Below, in pieces: positions 26,504-34,542 of a stretch of DNA of 64,000 nucleotides. Under the pieces are notes generated by a model. It was not told where the DNA came from. It ran no database searches and saw only the letters and a list, made by a program, of their open reading frames with translations. The position numbers and the translations under genes are program-made. Location of the stretch: NCBI GenBank assembly GCA_004563405.1, contig SFTH01000006.1, forward strand, positions 1 to 64,000. The letters run 5' to 3'. Origin of the DNA: a bacterium (GTDB taxonomy: Bacteria > Bacillota > Clostridia > Christensenellales > Aristaeellaceae). Positions within the stretch are counted from its first letter, which is position 1. Each line of letters begins with the position of its first letter.

Positions 26504-27343
26504 ATGAATGTGCGAACGCCCCGCATCGCCGTGATGCAGGATCTGAGCTGCATCGGCCGCTGTTCTCTGGGGGTTGCCATGGCCGTGCTGCCCGCGCTGG
26601 GCATAGAGGCCGCAGTTCTGCCCACGGCGCTGCTCTCAGCGCACACCGCCTTCGAGGGCTTCACCTTCAGGGATCTCTCCCCCGAGCTGGAGCGCATCCT
26701 CGCCCACTGGCAGGCGATGGATCTGCGCTTCGACGCGATCTACATCGGTTACCTGGGCTCCCGGCCGCTGATTGATCTGGCCGCCCGCGTGATCGAGCGC
26801 TTCGGCGCTCCCGGCGTGCGGGTGATTCTTGACCCCGCCTTTGGCGACCACGGCCGCCTCTACGCCGGATTCGACGGGGACTATGTGCGCGCCATGCGCG
26901 GCCTCTGCGCCCGGGCGGAGATCATACTGCCCAACCTCACCGAGGCCTGCTGCCTGTTGGAGCTGCCCTTTTCGCAGGAGGCCGCGCCCGAAGCGCTGGC
27001 CGAAAGCGCGCAGGCGCTGCTGGGCGGGCGTCTGCGGGACGTGCTGATCACCAGCTGCCCCTTTCCCGGCGGCAGAACAGGCCTGATCTGCGCGGGGGAA
27101 CACGCCTTCACCTATCCCCACAGCCAGCTCTCCATGCCCTGCCACGGCTCGGGCGATCTGTTCGCGTCGGTCTTTACCGGCCTGCTGGTGCGCTGCGGAA
27201 GCGTGGAGCGCGCCGCCCGCGCCGCCGCGGATTTTACCCGGGGCTGCATCGCCAACTCCATGAACTGCCCCGACCACCGCTGGTACGGCGTGGACTTCGA
27301 GGCCATGCTGCCGGAGCTCGCGCGCCAGGCAGCGAGCTTCTGA
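26504..27343 (+). CDS. pdxY: Pyridoxal/pyridoxamine kinase
   Basis: A 279-residue ribokinase-fold kinase phosphorylating pyridoxal to pyridoxal 5-phosphate (vitamin B6 salvage). Family markers: MQDLSCIGRCSLG at the N-terminus, LDPAFGDHG, LPNLTEACCLL, and the anion-hole/catalytic HGSGDLFASVFTG. I place the start at ATG 26504, preceded at some distance by GGGAG; a GTG at 26456 would add 16 residues not typical of the family. It has its own promoter and terminator, so it is monocistronic. PdxY and PdxK functions cannot be separated on sequence alone. PLP is needed by the aminotransferase and threonine synthase in this window. Confidence 0.88.
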   Translation: MNVRTPRIAVMQDLSCIGRCSLGVAMAVLPALGIEAAVLPTALLSAHTAFEGFTFRDLSPELERILAHWQAMDLRFDAIYIGYLGSRPLIDLAARVIERFGAPGVRVILDPAFGDHGRLYAGFDGDYVRAMRGLCARAEIILPNLTEACCLLELPFSQEAAPEALAESAQALLGGRLRDVLITSCPFPGGRTGLICAGEHAFTYPHSQLSMPCHGSGDLFASVFTGLLVRCGSVERAARAAADFTRGCIANSMNCPDHRWYGVDFEAMLPELARQAASF

Positions 27344-27356
27344 GCGGCAGCACAGC

Positions 27357-27398
27357 AAGACGGGCGTTCCAACCGGATTCGGTTGAAACGCCCGTCTT
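27357..27398. terminator. Bidirectional terminator between pdxY and the Na/Pi transporter
   Basis: AAGACGGGCGTT / AACGCCCGTCTT arms with an inner CAACCG/CGGTTG stem, followed by TT; located between convergent genes. Confidence 0.8.
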
Positions 27399-27443
27399 TT
27401 GGGTTCAGATTGATTCGCTTTCCGAAGCCTGCGCGCCGGGAAT

Positions 27444-29204
27444 TCACTCCTCTTGGGCGCCCTCCAGGGAGAAGCGCTCCCGGAAGGCCTCGAAGCGGCG
27501 GCCGAACTCCTCCTGATTGGCCTTGACCTCGCTGATGTACTCGTGCACGTCGAAGCTGTTGTGCGCGATCTCGATGATGCAGACGGCGATGTTGGAGCAG
27601 TGGTCGGACACGCGCTCCAGATTGGAGAGGATGTCCGAGAGCACAAAGCCCATCTCGATGGTGGCCTCCGCGTGGGTGAGCCGGCCAATGTGGCGGCTGC
27701 GCACCGTCTTGTTCAGAAGGTCGATCACCTGCTCCAGCGGCTCCACCTGGGAGGCGACCTCCAGATCGTCCTCCTCCAGCGCGCGCAGGGCCAGGGAGAG
27801 AATCTCCTTCACGGCGCTTTCAATCGTCGCCAGCTCCCGCCGCGTCTCCGGCGGGAAGACGAGCTCCTTGTCGTGAATCTCCCGGGCGGATTCCGCCAGG
27901 TTCACGGCGTGGTCGCTCAGGCGCTCCAGGTCTCCGATCATGTGCAGATACTTGTTCAGCTCCCGGCTGTTGGCCTCGCTCATGGAGTGAGAGGCCAGCT
28001 TGACCAGATAGCTGCCCACCTTGTCCTCATAGACGTCCACGGCGTTCTCCGCCCGCTCCACCGCCTCCTCGACGGCGGAGTCATACTGGCCGAAGAGGCC
28101 CAGCGCGGTATTGACTGCGTCGCAGCTCTCCCGGGCCATTTCGAGCACCGTCTCGTGGGCGCGCTCCAGCGCGACGCTGGGCGTGACGAACAGGCGCTCG
28201 TCCAGCATGGAAACCGCTTCCTTGGACTTGCTGTCCGGCACCAGCCTGCGCGCGATCTCCGCCAGCTTGTCGCCAAAGGGCATGAGCGTGGCGGTGGAGA
28301 GGAGGTTGAAGGCCGTGTGCACCACCGCGATGCCCAGCGGTGTGATGGATCCCTCCAGCGCGGGAATGTCAAACAGCGCTCGTGCCAGACAGAACAGGGT
28401 GAGCCAGACGCCCGCGCCCACGATGTTGAAGATCAGATGCACCATGGAGGCCCGGCGTGCGTCCTTCGTGGCGCCCACGGAGGAGATCAGCGCCGTGGCG
28501 CAGGTGCCGATGTTCTGACCCATGATGATGGGCACCGCCGCCGCGCAGCTGATGCTGCCGGTAAGGGACAGCGCCTGCAGTATGCCCACCGAGGCGGAGG
28601 AGGACTGAATGACGGCCGTGAGCACCGCACCCGCCAGCAGACCCATCACGGGATTGGAGAACATGGTCATCATCTGCGTGAACTGGGGAACCTGCGCGAG
28701 GGGCGCCACCGAATCGGACATCATCTCCATGCCGAACATCAGCACCGCAAAGCCCAGCAGGATGCCCGCAGCGTCCTTCCGGCGCTGCTTACGGGAGAAG
28801 AGCAGCAGCGCGATGCCAATGAACGCCAGCACCGGCGTGAAGGTCGAGGGCTTGAACATGGTCACATACCAGGCGCTGCCGCTGATTCCCGCGAGGCTGA
28901 GCAGCCAGGAGGTCACGGAGGTACCCACGTTTGCACCCATAATAATGTAGACGGACTGCGCCAGCGTCATGATTCCCGAATTGACGAAGCCCACCACCAT
29001 GACGGTCGTCGCGGACGAGGACTGGATCACCGCCGTGACGACCATGCCCAGCAGAAAGCCGTTCAGCCGGCTGGAGGTCAGCCGGGTCAGGATGGACTTG
29101 AGCCGGTCGCCGGCACACTTCTCCAGCGCGCCGCCCATGACGCTCATGCCGTAGAGGAACAGGGACAGTCCGCCCAGGAGCATCAGCACATCGCTTAATT
29201 GCAT
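27444..29204 (-). CDS. Na/Pi cotransporter family protein with PhoU-like tail
   Basis: A 586-residue membrane transporter for sodium-coupled phosphate. The N-terminal half has the two inverted Na/Pi repeats with the diagnostic QSSSATTVMVVG and QSSSASVGILQ motifs, each followed by membrane helices. The last 220 residues are a PhoU-like helical domain (SDHAVNLAESAREI, SDHCSNIAVCIIEIA). Length and layout match the YjbB/NptA type. Start ATG 29204 follows GGAGG. A TATAAT lies at 29247-29252 on the minus strand without a matching -35. Confidence 0.93.
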   Translation of the reverse strand: MQLSDVLMLLGGLSLFLYGMSVMGGALEKCAGDRLKSILTRLTSSRLNGFLLGMVVTAVIQSSSATTVMVVGFVNSGIMTLAQSVYIIMGANVGTSVTSWLLSLAGISGSAWYVTMFKPSTFTPVLAFIGIALLLFSRKQRRKDAAGILLGFAVLMFGMEMMSDSVAPLAQVPQFTQMMTMFSNPVMGLLAGAVLTAVIQSSSASVGILQALSLTGSISCAAAVPIIMGQNIGTCATALISSVGATKDARRASMVHLIFNIVGAGVWLTLFCLARALFDIPALEGSITPLGIAVVHTAFNLLSTATLMPFGDKLAEIARRLVPDSKSKEAVSMLDERLFVTPSVALERAHETVLEMARESCDAVNTALGLFGQYDSAVEEAVERAENAVDVYEDKVGSYLVKLASHSMSEANSRELNKYLHMIGDLERLSDHAVNLAESAREIHDKELVFPPETRRELATIESAVKEILSLALRALEEDDLEVASQVEPLEQVIDLLNKTVRSRHIGRLTHAEATIEMGFVLSDILSNLERVSDHCSNIAVCIIEIAHNSFDVHEYISEVKANQEEFGRRFEAFRERFSLEGAQEE

Positions 29205-29511
29205 AACAACCTCCGAATTTCCCGATTGTATCTTATCCTGACTGCGATTATAGCATCCGATGATCAAGGATTTCTCAGAGATTGATCAAATCGCCGTTAA
29301 AGTATGCGCATTTCAGCTTAATATTCTCCCCATTCCAGTCTGTTTCGCCCATATTTACGTGCGCATTCCGCCATATTGTTAAATCTCCGTCAATATTTAT
29401 TCATACAATCGCGCTGCGGCCCGCCTGTGCAGCCACCGGGTCAAAGGTCGCTCCTGTGCGTTCAGACGCAGATTCGGGCAGAACTCCGCCCTGCGGCGGG
29501 ACCCTCTTTGC
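29205..29511. other. Intergenic region between rbsD and the transporter
   Basis: About 300 bases. Apart from the weak transporter promoter and the rbsD terminator at its right edge, I see nothing in it. It includes an AT-richer stretch (29280-29400) without a convincing gene. Confidence 0.5.
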
Positions 29512-29517
29512 AAAAAA

Positions 29518-29547
29518 AGACCGCTGACGTTTCTCTGTCAGTGGTCT
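29518..29547 (-). terminator. Terminator of rbsD
   Basis: Arms AGACCGCTGAC / GTCAGTGGTCT followed on the minus strand by a run of T residues (29512-29517). Classical intrinsic terminator. Confidence 0.9.
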
Positions 29548-29597
29548 GCGCCGGCCTCTCTCTCGGGAGGCCGGGCCAATGTTGCCGGGCAGCGGCA

Positions 29598-29996
29598 TCA
29601 GAAGGTCACGCCGGAGCAGAGAATGACGTTGGCGTAGGGCGTGCACTCGCCGGTGCGCACCACGGCCTTCGCGCCCGCAGTCTGGCGCTTGAATTCCTCG
29701 TGGGGCACATACTCCACCGCCACCCTGTCGGAGAAGCGCTTGAGAATTTCCGCCTGCATCTCCGACGAAGCGGTTTTGATCTCCTCCGCGAGGACGATCT
29801 TCTCCACGCAGAGCTCCTCCAGAATCACGTCCAGCGTCTCCAGAAAGCCCGGCACGCCCAGCTTCAGCGCCAGGTCGATGCGCTCCACATCCTTCGGGAT
29901 GGGCAGGCCGCAGTCTCCGATGACGAGCCGGTCTGTGTGGCCCATGCGGGAGACGACGGAAGATACGTTCGAATTCAGCAGCGCAGTCTTGCGCAT
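29598..29996 (-). CDS. rbsD: D-ribose pyranase / fucose mutarotase family
   Basis: A 132-residue RbsD/FucU protein that interconverts pyranose and furanose forms of free sugars. The signature RMGHTDRLVIGDCGLPIP places the catalytic His20 and Asp28 at the positions known for RbsD, and the C-terminus has the expected YANVILCSGV. Start ATG 29996 is eight bases after GGGAGG; an ATG two codons upstream is too close. It is unusual in having no ribose kinase, transporter or regulator next to it. The PfkB kinase at 49558 is 20 kb away. It may be co-transcribed with the secreted-protein gene upstream (83-base gap). Confidence 0.9.
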   Translation of the reverse strand: MRKTALLNSNVSSVVSRMGHTDRLVIGDCGLPIPKDVERIDLALKLGVPGFLETLDVILEELCVEKIVLAEEIKTASSEMQAEILKRFSDRVAVEYVPHEEFKRQTAGAKAVVRTGECTPYANVILCSGVTF

Positions 29997-30079
29997 AACC
30001 ATTCCTCCCTTTCGTGCGCCCGGCCCCTCGCCGCGGCGCCTTTTCTTTCCTATCATTTTAATTCATCCGAAGCGAAAGT

Positions 30080-31825
30080 TCAATCCCCCGCCTCCGAAAT
30101 GCGGAAGATTTCGACGCCGCCGTCCAGATCGGTCAGGCGCAGGGTCCCGTCCGCGTCCGCCTCCACGCGGGTATAGCGCAGGGGCGCAACCACATTTCCG
30201 TCCTGGTCGATCAGTCCACAGCGCCAGCCGTCGCCATACGCGCCGCCGGTGTAGGCTTCGCCAAAGACGTAGGCCGTCTGCAGTTCGCCGCTGAAGCTCT
30301 CCGTCTGCGCGACCTCCGCCGGATCGTAGTCCTCAATGAGAAACAGGCCCCTCTCTCCGCTCCAGACCATGGGCGTAACGCACCGGTACTTTTCGCTCCC
30401 AATCGCCGCGCCCCGGTTGTCGGCAAGCTGATCAGCCGTCTGCGGCGCTTCGCCCGTCCGAACCACCAGGCGCTGGGGAGTGCCGTCCGCGCGCACGCGG
30501 AAGTAGCCGTCATAAACCTTTCCCGAATCGTAGCGGTTGTCGATCAGCACGCCGCCGTCCTCCATGGAGCGCAGCTGCACGCCCACGTCGGAATGGGTGG
30601 CAAAGACGGAGGGATTGACGTAGCCGCCCAGGAACTTCCGCTTCACGTTCTCCACCCGGAAGCGCGCCTCGAGGGTGTCTCCGTCGAGCACGGTCAGGCT
30701 GTTGTCCGCCGCCCAACAGAAGAAAGGGCGGTCGGCCGAAATGCGAAAACTCTCCGGGTCGGGGCGGGTAATGTTCGTGTACTTCGCCTCCACGACGAAG
30801 TTGCCCGCCCGGTCGATGATTCCCACACTGCCCGTCCCCCGCTGGACGGCGGCGTAGGGCGTGTCCATGAAGTCCGCGCCTTCCGTCAGCGGCGCGCGGG
30901 TCAGCGCAAAGTCCGCGCCCACATTCAGCAGGTGAAACTCGCCCTCCGTGAGCATGCAGCAGAACACGCCGTCTCCGCCGCTCATGTAGCCGGTCATCTC
31001 CACGCCGCAGTCACGATCCCCGATGCGCAGCCCGACCTCCTCCAGGAAGTCCGCGTCCGCGCCGCGCTCGCAGAGCACTGCGATGTAGCCGTCCAGCTCC
31101 CGGTAGACGCTCAGCTCCAGATTGCCTGCGGCGCGCTGAAGCACGCACTGCGCGCCGTCCACAGAGGAGAAACGCACGGTTTCGTACGCCTCCGGCGTCT
31201 GAAGCACAAAATTCTCGCTCAGCGCATCGCCCTCCATGGAGAGCCTCAGGCCGTCGATTCTCCAGTACATCTCCCAGCTGTCCGCAAAGCGCTCCGACGG
31301 GCGCACGAGGACGTACCAGTCGCCGCCGATGTGCCGCCGGTTCAGAATCAACTCCCCATTGACGTTCAATACGTCGGGCGTACGCGCCACCGCTTCGGCG
31401 CTGCCGCCGTCGCACACGCGCTCCACAAAGGCCGCATAGTCTCCGCCGTGAAGCAGTTCCCCCAGCCGTGACCAGGCCTGTTCTCCCGTACATTCCTCCG
31501 GAAAACTCCAGCCGAACACGCTCGTGAGCTCCGGCTCCGCGAGCATGGCGTCGGAAAAGCGGAGCACGATGGTTCCGCCCCGGGCCGCGCCCTGCACCTG
31601 CGCCGGGCCGTCTCCGGTCGGCACGCACACCGGGCAGGGAAACTTGTCGAAGGCCGCCGCCGCTTCCGCCGAAACCGGAACCCTACCCTCCGCGCCCGCG
31701 CAGTTCGCACACGCGTGGAAGTACAGCTCCGCGTTGGTCGTCCAGTATTCCTCAGGCGCCTCCGCCCGCGCCGCCGCGAACGCGCACAGCAGCGCCAGCA
31801 GCGCGCAGATCCAGTTCCTCTTCAC
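30080..31825 (-). CDS. Secreted protein with H-C-PCxxC mini-domain and WG-repeat-like segments
   Basis: About 581 residues with a signal peptide (KRNWICALLALLCAFAAARA). I place the start at GTG 31825, preceded by AGAGGTG; a GTG three codons earlier overlaps that site. Right after the signal, YFHACANC followed by KFPCPVCVP forms a Cys/His mini-domain seen in other Firmicutes exported proteins and also in the anti-sigma-like protein at 33138. The rest is beta-rich, with segments such as VGIIDRAGNFVVEAKY and CGLIDQDGNVVAPLRY that resemble WG repeats. No enzyme motif was seen. The function is unknown, probably at the cell surface. Confidence 0.7.
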   Translation of the reverse strand: MKRNWICALLALLCAFAAARAEAPEEYWTTNAELYFHACANCAGAEGRVPVSAEAAAAFDKFPCPVCVPTGDGPAQVQGAARGGTIVLRFSDAMLAEPELTSVFGWSFPEECTGEQAWSRLGELLHGGDYAAFVERVCDGGSAEAVARTPDVLNVNGELILNRRHIGGDWYVLVRPSERFADSWEMYWRIDGLRLSMEGDALSENFVLQTPEAYETVRFSSVDGAQCVLQRAAGNLELSVYRELDGYIAVLCERGADADFLEEVGLRIGDRDCGVEMTGYMSGGDGVFCCMLTEGEFHLLNVGADFALTRAPLTEGADFMDTPYAAVQRGTGSVGIIDRAGNFVVEAKYTNITRPDPESFRISADRPFFCWAADNSLTVLDGDTLEARFRVENVKRKFLGGYVNPSVFATHSDVGVQLRSMEDGGVLIDNRYDSGKVYDGYFRVRADGTPQRLVVRTGEAPQTADQLADNRGAAIGSEKYRCVTPMVWSGERGLFLIEDYDPAEVAQTESFSGELQTAYVFGEAYTGGAYGDGWRCGLIDQDGNVVAPLRYTRVEADADGTLRLTDLDGGVEIFRISEAGD

Positions 31826-31896
31826 AGCTGTCACCTCTTTCGATCGCCGCTCTCTACTCTGTTTGACGCAAAAAAAGCGGAATTTGTCAGATGAGG

Positions 31897-31923
31897 AAAA
31901 AAAAAGCGCCGGTTCTCCGGCGC
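31897..31923 (-). terminator. Terminator of the aldo/keto reductase gene
   Basis: GCGCCGG/CCGGCGC stem (31906-31923) followed on the minus strand by nine T residues (31897-31905), immediately after the stop codon. Confidence 0.93.
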
Positions 31924-31930
31924 AATGGGG

Positions 31931-33079
31931 TCAGTATCCGAAGAGCTCCGCGGCGGCGCGCAGGTTCTCCCGCACGGGCACCTCGAAGGGACAGCGCGCC
32001 TCGCAGGCCCCGCAGTCCGCGCAGTCGCCCGCATGGGACCGAAGCGCGGCGTAGTGCTCGCGCACGGTCTCCGGCACGCTGCCCTGGGCGCGGGCGAGGT
32101 TGAAGAACTTGGTGACCGTCGCCACGTCAATCTCCCTCGGGCAGGGGGCGCAGTGGCCGCAGTACATGCAGTGCCCCTTCCAGCTGATCTTCGGAAGCGC
32201 CGCCAGGGCAGCCGCGAAGTCCCGCTCCGCATCGGAGGCCTCCTCATAGGCGAGGTTCGCGCGCAGCTCCTCCAGCGTGCGCGCGCCGGTCATCACGCAG
32301 GCCACCGCCGGGCGGGTCAGCGCATAGTGCAGGCACTGGTGTGCGGTGAGCGCCCTTCCCGCCGGAGAATACCGATCACTGAGCATGTCCCCGCCACCGA
32401 AGGCCTTCATCACCGTGACGCCCACTCCCTGCCGCTGGCAGGTCTCGTAGAGCTCCTGCCGCCGGGGATCCATGTTCAGCAGGGGGCGCGCGTAGCTCTC
32501 CTCCGCCCAGAGATCCTCCACCGCCTCGGTGCCCGGCAGCAGGTCGTAGCAGGGGTTGACGCTGAACATCAAAACGTCGATTTCCCCGCTGGCCACGGCC
32601 CGCAGCGCCGCCTCCGGGTTGTGACTGGACACGCCGATGCAGCCGATTTTCCCCGACGCGCGCAGCTCCCGGGCATAGCGCAGCACCTCGCCCCGCTCGA
32701 TTGACTCCCACTCGGCGGGAGAATCCACATAGTGGATCATGCCGATCTCCACATGGTCGGTCTCCAGGCGGCGCATCTGGTCCTCGAAGCCCGCGCGCAC
32801 CTCGTCGATTCTGCGGGTGCGCAGATACTGTCCATCCCTCCAGAGCGTGCACAGGTGGGCCTGAAGCACGAATTTTTCCCGGCGGCCCCGAAGCGCCGCG
32901 CCCAGCCCGGAGCGCATTTCCGGATTGGGCGAATAGAGGTCGATGGCGTTCGCGCCCGCCGCCTCCATCACATCCAGAAACGCGCAGATCTCCCGGGGAC
33001 TCTTCTCCATGAAGCCCTCGCAGCCCATGCCGATCTCGCCGACCTTCAGACCGGTGCGGCCCAGCGTGCGGTACACCAT
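31931..33079 (-). CDS. Aldo/keto reductase with C-terminal 4Fe-4S clusters
   Basis: A 382-residue fusion of an aldo/keto reductase barrel (LGRTGLKVGEIGMGCEGF, then IDLYSP, SGKIGCIGVSSHNPEAA, VMKAFGGG) and a ferredoxin-like C-terminus with CMYCGHCAPCP and CADCGACEARCP. This architecture is common in anaerobes; physiological substrates are mostly unknown. Start ATG 33079 follows GGGAGG, and a good promoter lies just upstream, inside the end of the anti-sigma-like gene. The usual catalytic Tyr region reads DLYSPNPEM rather than the classical TAxxYG, so the active site may be adjusted. Confidence 0.9.
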   Translation of the reverse strand: MVYRTLGRTGLKVGEIGMGCEGFMEKSPREICAFLDVMEAAGANAIDLYSPNPEMRSGLGAALRGRREKFVLQAHLCTLWRDGQYLRTRRIDEVRAGFEDQMRRLETDHVEIGMIHYVDSPAEWESIERGEVLRYARELRASGKIGCIGVSSHNPEAALRAVASGEIDVLMFSVNPCYDLLPGTEAVEDLWAEESYARPLLNMDPRRQELYETCQRQGVGVTVMKAFGGGDMLSDRYSPAGRALTAHQCLHYALTRPAVACVMTGARTLEELRANLAYEEASDAERDFAAALAALPKISWKGHCMYCGHCAPCPREIDVATVTKFFNLARAQGSVPETVREHYAALRSHAGDCADCGACEARCPFEVPVRENLRAAAELFGY

Positions 33080-33112
33080 TTCCTCTACCTCCCGATGCGC
33101 TCGTTTTCTACC

Positions 33113-33141
33113 ATTATCCCCCATGCGCGCGGCAAAGTCAA
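33113..33141 (-). promoter_or_regulatory. Promoter of the aldo/keto reductase gene
   Basis: On the minus strand, TTGACT (33136-33141), 17 bases, GATAAT (33113-33118). The -35 overlaps the last codons of the anti-sigma-like gene. Confidence 0.7.
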
Positions 33142-33572
33142 GCGCCGTCCGGGAGGCGCACCCCAGCGCCGCAGACCGGGCAGGGCGTCTTTTCAAATTC
33201 CAGCGCGGCGACGAGCCTCAACTCCACGAGCTCTCCCCGCCGCGCGGCGCAGGTCTTTTCCAGGTGAAAACAGGGATCGTCCTTGGCCGCATAGACCCCG
33301 TCCATCTCTCCCAGCGCCACCTCCGCCGGCGGCTGGGAGACCCGGTCCGGCACGTTCTTCCGCCCGGACAGGGCGAAGCGGAACGCGCCCAGCGCCAGCG
33401 CGAGGCAGGCCGCGCAGAGCAGCGCGCGCCGCGCCGCCCTTCGGCGCGCCTCCCGAGCGTGGATGCGCCCGAGGGCGCGCTCCACGCCGTCGCGCACCGG
33501 ATCCGGCATCTCTCCATAGACTCCGTCCCAGTCCTCCCGGAACAGATCGTCTTCCACTTCATTCCACTTCAT
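33138..33572 (-). CDS. Anti-sigma-factor-like membrane protein with H-C-PCxxC domain
   Basis: A 144-residue protein: a short acidic cytoplasmic N-terminus (MKWNEVEDDLFREDWDGVYG), an Arg-rich stretch, one membrane helix (RALLCAACLALALGAFRFAL), and an outside domain with CFHLEKTC followed by EKTPCPVCG. Its start overlaps the end of the ECF sigma gene by 14 bases, the usual arrangement for a sigma/anti-sigma pair. I see no classical zinc anti-sigma HxxxCxxC motif on the cytoplasmic side, so the role is inferred from position. The outside Cys/His motif could bind a metal or sense redox state. Confidence 0.7.
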   Translation of the reverse strand: MKWNEVEDDLFREDWDGVYGEMPDPVRDGVERALGRIHAREARRRAARRALLCAACLALALGAFRFALSGRKNVPDRVSQPPAEVALGEMDGVYAAKDDPCFHLEKTCAARRGELVELRLVAALEFEKTPCPVCGAGVRLPDGA

Positions 33573-34044
33573 GCTTCAACATCCTCCCCAGCATCCTCCG
33601 CGCCGTGCGCAGGCGCTCGCGCAGCCGGCCCTCCGGCACATCCAGCATGCGCGCAATCTCCCCCGTGGTGTACCGCTGCGCATAGTAGAGCACCACGGGC
33701 AGGCGGTACTTGTCCGGCAACAGGGAGACCGCTGCCTCCAGCTCCGTGACCCTGCGGGGCGTCGGCTGGCGCAGCGCCTCCACGCTTGCCTCCACCGCAC
33801 GCCGCTGCTTCAGGCTCCGGCGCTGAAGGTTGCGGCACTCGTTTATGGTGATGCGGTTCATCCAAGCGGGGAAGCGCTCCGGATCCCGCAGCTGGCCCCG
33901 CTTGAGCCAGCCCTGGAAGACCGCCTCCTGCACCGCGTCCGCACAGTCCTGCTCGTTGGAGAGGATGGCGCGCGCCGTGCGGTAGAGCGCGGGCGCGCAT
34001 GCGCGGATTCTCTGCTGGTACTCCCGCTCGTCCATCAAGCACAT
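33559..34044 (-). CDS. ECF-type RNA polymerase sigma factor
   Basis: A 161-residue sigma-70 family protein with only regions 2 and 4. Region 2 includes AILSNEQDCADAVQEAVFQGW and FPAWMNRITINECRN; region 4 includes LPDKYRLPVVLYYAQRYT and GEIARMLDVPEGRLRERLRTARRML. It is typical of extracytoplasmic-function factors responding to envelope signals. The start is taken at ATG 34044 near GGGGAG; ATG 34035 is possible. The downstream membrane protein is its likely anti-sigma partner. Confidence 0.9.
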   Translation of the reverse strand: MCLMDEREYQQRIRACAPALYRTARAILSNEQDCADAVQEAVFQGWLKRGQLRDPERFPAWMNRITINECRNLQRRSLKQRRAVEASVEALRQPTPRRVTELEAAVSLLPDKYRLPVVLYYAQRYTTGEIARMLDVPEGRLRERLRTARRMLGRMLKHEVE

Positions 34045-34192
34045 CCACTCCCCTCTGTATCTCAATGACGCCAAAAAAAGCCGCTTGCGTCAGAAGTCTC
34101 TTTGTTAAATTTCAGCGCACATCCCCTGAAATCCTGCCCCGCGCGCCCATTGTTAAAAATCGGTTTATCGAAAATTTTTCGGTCAGCAGTGG

Positions 34193-34221
34193 TTGACAAA
34201 GCCTCCGGTTTGTGTTAAACT
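34193..34221 (+). promoter_or_regulatory. Promoter of the Ile T-box transcript
   Basis: TTGACA (34193-34198), 17 bases, TAAACT (34216-34221), about 20 bases before T-box stem I. Confidence 0.8.
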
Positions 34222-34242
34222 CAGTTTCACAATTGAACATCA

Positions 34243-34509
34243 CTCCAAAGACGATGACGAAGACGGTTGGGGCGCATGCCTGCAGAGAGTCGGTGGCTGG
34301 TGAGAACCGACGGCAGAGGCTCCGCAAAACCTATCACTTCCGAGTTGGAGCCCTGAAAGTACATGGCAATTAGGGGCTTTCGTGATTGCTGCGTGAATGC
34401 GAAGGGCTTGTTGGAGCCCGTTGAGGGGCAGCCGGATTGGCTGCAATTTGAGTGGTACCGCGAGTGTGTCTGCACCCGTCTCAAGGCAAATGCTTTGGGA
34501 CGGTTTTTT
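34243..34509 (+). promoter_or_regulatory. T-box riboswitch 1, specifier ATC (Ile)
   Basis: Stem I base pairs CTCCAA (34243) with TTGGAG (34345). The distal part has the GAGAG and GGCTGGTG elements within a GTCGGT/ACCGAC hairpin. The 3-prime side of the specifier loop reads T-ATC-A (ATC at 34333-34335, followed by the conserved purine), just above a GAAG/CTTC helix. The T-box sequence AGTGGTACCGCG lies at 34451-34462 and a terminator (34476-34503) follows. Uncharged tRNA-Ile should stabilise the antiterminator and switch on the gene at 34543. The specifier was read by hand folding. Confidence 0.9.
34476..34509 (+). terminator. T-box 1 terminator hairpin
   Basis: CCGTCTCAAGGC / GCTTTGGGACGG with loop AAAT, followed by six T. 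The 5-prime arm is close to the T-box sequence, as needed for the alternative antiterminator. Confidence 0.88.
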
Positions 34510-34542
34510 ATTATCCACGACAGAAAGAGGGTTTACGAAACG

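Noticed and set aside
34363..34542. Longer N-terminus of the XRE-cupin-synthetase protein
   Set aside because: These codons are the T-box RNA itself; the XRE domain starts naturally at 34543.
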